From an uncultured Lachnospiraceae bacterium (lineage in GTDB: Bacteria; Bacillota; Clostridia; Lachnospirales; Lachnospiraceae), in the NCBI GenBank assembly GCA_900546325.1, contig URCR01000056.1, forward strand, positions 1-16,441: a stretch of 16,441 nucleotides of DNA, read 5' to 3'. A program made the position numbers and the translations under genes. Below are positions 14,181 through 16,441 of the stretch, in pieces (within the stretch, counting starts at the first letter, position 1; each line of letters starts with the position of its first letter). The notes beneath the pieces were generated by a model. The model was given only the letters and a program-made list of their open reading frames with translations. It had not been told where the DNA came from and did no database searches.

Positions 14181-15101
14181 CTACTCATAGTGAACCCATT
14201 TTTTCTGCATGATGAACTGTATTGCAGTGACGATCATTACAATCAGGAATACAACACTTGAAATCGCTGCCGCATATCCCTTTCTGCCGTAGTCAAACGC
14301 ATTTCGGTAGAACATCATGACCAGTGTCTGTGATGCTGCAAACGCAGGACTGTCTTTCGGAATCATCATAAAGATCGTATCAAAGATCTGGAAACTGCTG
14401 ATGATCGATGTAATGACCACGAAAAAGATGGTAGGTGTCAAAATCGGAATCGTTATCTTTGTAAACGAAGCCACCGGACCTGCACCATCGATCACTGCCG
14501 CCTCATAATAAGACTTTGAAATTCCCTGCATACCTGCAAGCAAAATGATCATATTGTATCCGACTGCCATCCAGATTTCTACGATCAGCACCATGAGCAG
14601 TGCATACTGAGGGCTTGACAGCCAGTTTTTTCCCTCGATTCCGAACGCTCCGAGAATAGAGTTCAGTACTCCGTACTCTCCGTTGTAGATCCACTTCCAC
14701 ACAAGCGAGATCGCAACGGACATTGTTACGGCCGGAAGAAAGTATAAGGTACGATAAATGGATTTTCCCCTGATTTTCGTATTTAGCAGCGATGCCGTCA
14801 AAAGTGATAAAAGTACGATCGCCGGCACAATAATGACTGCTGATTTTAAAGAGTTCATAAGCGCTGTGAGAAATTCTTTATCCTGAAACAGTCTGGTGTA
14901 ATTATCCAGTCCGCAGAAGGATGCGACATTGAACTGATTTACATCATTAAATCCAAACCACAGGTTCTGCAGAAACGGGAAAATATAGAAGATACTTAAC
15001 CCGATTACGACCGGAGCGATGAAGAGATAGGCTGCTATCTCTTCCTTTCTCTGTCTTTTTCCCATTTTTGGTTTTTTGGTAATTGTTTTTTCACGAGTCA
15101 T
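14181..15101 (-). CDS. Carbohydrate ABC transporter permease, MalF type (CUT1)
   Basis: The 306-aa protein has a basic N-terminus (TREKTITKKPKMGKRQRKE) and six predicted membrane helices, starting with AAYLFIAPVVIGLSIFYIF (23-41). The EAA loop is YYEAAVIDGAGPVASF (198-213), the ATPase contact. The ATG at 15101 has GAGG 8 bases upstream. It lies 11 bases after the solute-binding protein and its stop (14181-14183) lies 10 bases before the MalG-type start, so the three are one transcription unit. The conserved FLPAVTMSVAISLVWKWIYN stretch (121-140) is typical of CUT1 permeases for oligosaccharides. Confidence 0.92.
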   Translation of the reverse strand: MTREKTITKKPKMGKRQRKEEIAAYLFIAPVVIGLSIFYIFPFLQNLWFGFNDVNQFNVASFCGLDNYTRLFQDKEFLTALMNSLKSAVIIVPAIVLLSLLTASLLNTKIRGKSIYRTLYFLPAVTMSVAISLVWKWIYNGEYGVLNSILGAFGIEGKNWLSSPQYALLMVLIVEIWMAVGYNMIILLAGMQGISKSYYEAAVIDGAGPVASFTKITIPILTPTIFFVVITSIISSFQIFDTIFMMIPKDSPAFAASQTLVMMFYRNAFDYGRKGYAAAISSVVFLIVMIVTAIQFIMQKKWVHYE

Positions 15102-15112
15102 AATAGTTCCCT

Positions 15113-16393
15113 CTATTTTTCATTCATACGGTCATAGATTTCCTGAGCTTCTTTCTGCAGTTGTTTGCTGACCTCTTCGATTGTTTTTTCACCTGTAAAT
15201 GCTTCTGTATATTTTTTCACTTCCAGATCGCGGATCTCTGACATAGATTTGCAGTATGGCATCGGTACTGCTTCATCAATATGGTTTGTAAATGCAGCCA
15301 GGTTCCACTCCGGAATAGTGTCGGCAAAATATTTCTGTGCATCTGTTCTTGCTGAGATAACGGATCCCATCTCTCCTTGAATCTTCATAGCCTCTTCACT
15401 TCCAAGCCAAAGTGCAAAATCAATTGCCGCATCTTTTTGTTTGGAGTTTTCATATACAGCATAACCAAGTCCGCCTGCCATGTTTGGCTCTTTTCCGTTG
15501 TAAGACGGATACTCTACAAGATTGATCTTATCTTTTATCTCTTCATTACTTGCAAACTGAGTTGTCATATAAGATCCTCCCAAAAACATTGCAAGACGTC
15601 CGGCTTCAAATCTTGTAGCTGCTGAAGAGTCTGTCAGATCTGCCACGGACGGAGAATATCCTTTGTCAATCAGGTCAATCCAGCACTGCACACCTTCCAT
15701 TGTCTCCGGCATTGTATAAGTAGGCTCCTTTTTGTCTTCTGACATGATGTTTCCGCCTGCTGCAAAAATTGTTGAGGAGTAATTTTCAAAATCAACCGGA
15801 GCACCGATCGCATATACGCCATCTCCCATATTTCCTTTTAATTTTTCGCTTGCCGCAAGCATATCTTCCCATGTCCAGTCGTCAGTCGGATACGCTACAC
15901 CTGCCTTGTCAAATAATTCCTTATTGTACCAGAGAGCTGCTGTTCCGGTATCTTTTGGAATCGCATATAACTTTCCGTCGATCGTATAGGAATCTGTCAT
16001 TGCTTTTGCATAGTTTTCATACAGTCCGATGTCGGATTTCTCAGCAGGTTCTGTCAGATCTGCAAGAATTCCGCCTTCCTGGTATACCTCTGCATGCAGT
16101 GTATTTAACCAGAAAACATCCGGTGCAGTTCCGCCTGTTGCACTCGCTTCCAGCTTTGTCCAGTAATCTTTCCATGGTGTCAGCTGAATCTCTATGGACA
16201 CATCCGGATTTTCTTCTGTGTAAGCTTTGATCATCTTTTCCAGTGTTGCTTTCTGGTTTGTATCCCAGATTCCGACAGAGAGGTTTGTCTTCCCGCCTTT
16301 TGATTTTTCATCTCCTCCGCACCCTGCTAAAATACTTGCGCCAAGTGCCATTGTCAGTCCCATTGCAATAAATTTGTTTGCCCTTTTTTTCAT
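15113..16393 (-). CDS. Sugar ABC transporter solute-binding lipoprotein (CUT1, MalE-like)
   Basis: The start is the ATG at 16393, because a lipoprotein signal follows directly (MKKRANKFIAMGLTMALGAS with lipobox LAGC) and AAAGGA lies 12 bases upstream. In-frame starts further upstream only add a non-signal tail. The 426-aa precursor is cut before Cys25 and anchored by lipid outside the cell, where it captures an oligosaccharide or glycopeptide and delivers it to the two permeases. Residues after 35 show the extracellular solute-binding family 1 pattern (VGIWDTN, APDVFWLNTLHAEVYQEGGILADLT, YAIPKDTGTAALWYNKELFDKAG). It is the first visible gene of the operon; the promoter and any regulator site lie right of the window. 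Substrate is unknown; the glycosidase suggests mucin-type glycans. Confidence 0.92.
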   Translation of the reverse strand: MKKRANKFIAMGLTMALGASILAGCGGDEKSKGGKTNLSVGIWDTNQKATLEKMIKAYTEENPDVSIEIQLTPWKDYWTKLEASATGGTAPDVFWLNTLHAEVYQEGGILADLTEPAEKSDIGLYENYAKAMTDSYTIDGKLYAIPKDTGTAALWYNKELFDKAGVAYPTDDWTWEDMLAASEKLKGNMGDGVYAIGAPVDFENYSSTIFAAGGNIMSEDKKEPTYTMPETMEGVQCWIDLIDKGYSPSVADLTDSSAATRFEAGRLAMFLGGSYMTTQFASNEEIKDKINLVEYPSYNGKEPNMAGGLGYAVYENSKQKDAAIDFALWLGSEEAMKIQGEMGSVISARTDAQKYFADTIPEWNLAAFTNHIDEAVPMPYCKSMSEIRDLEVKKYTEAFTGEKTIEEVSKQLQKEAQEIYDRMNEK

Positions 16394-16441
16394 AATTATA
16401 TCCATTCCTTTCGCTTCGCTCAGGCACAAAACATAATGAAA

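Noticed and set aside
16381..16441. Promoter of the uptake operon at the right edge.
   Set aside because: Only about 48 bases lie upstream of the start, and no -10 and -35 pair could be placed within them; it is probably outside the window.

Overview
The window looks like a chromosomal segment of an anaerobic gut Firmicute, most likely a Lachnospiraceae (the [Ruminococcus]/Dorea/Blautia neighbourhood). The reasons are moderate-to-low GC, AGGAG-type ribosome binding sites, a CUT1 sugar transporter with no local ATPase, an AraC regulator with a fused tail, an Old Yellow Enzyme of the BaiCD/FadH type, and a queuine-salvage operon of the kind described in gut clostridia. Genus is inference only.

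Layout. (1) 1-2470, minus strand: a run of membrane proteins of unknown function (351 aa, 200 aa, a probable frameshifted small membrane protein, and a 181-aa protein that may be cut short at the left edge). (2) 2560-3426, minus: a CPBP/CAAX-type intramembrane protease. (3) 3533-6007, plus: an operon with its own promoter, a leader carrying a preQ1-I riboswitch, a QueK-like nucleoside hydrolase, an ECF S-component and a QueL-like radical SAM protein, closed by a hairpin terminator. These parts form a queuosine/queuine salvage unit. The S-component imports queuine, the hydrolase frees queuine from queuosine, the radical SAM enzyme converts queuine to preQ1, and preQ1 is sensed by the leader. 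(4) 6052-7998, minus: an FMN/4Fe-4S/FAD ene-reductase with its own promoter, next to an AraC regulator (8156-9217). (5) 9440-16393, minus: a carbohydrate-uptake operon read from the right edge. It runs lipoprotein solute-binding protein, MalF-type permease, MalG-type permease, DUF5107-TPR protein, GH129/GH101-like glycosidase, and ends at a long inverted-repeat terminator (9349-9411). Neither enzyme has a signal peptide, so the imported glycan or glycopeptide is probably cleaved in the cytoplasm.

No tRNA, rRNA, CRISPR array, transposase or complete mobile element was recognised. No gene-free stretch exceeds about 300 bases. The gaps hold promoters, the riboswitch leader and terminator hairpins. 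The strongest observations are the riboswitch-controlled queuine salvage operon, including an Asn in place of the His usually found in nucleoside hydrolases and a CX4CX2C cluster motif in the radical SAM protein, and the uncharacterised DUF5107-TPR plus GH129-like pair in the uptake operon.
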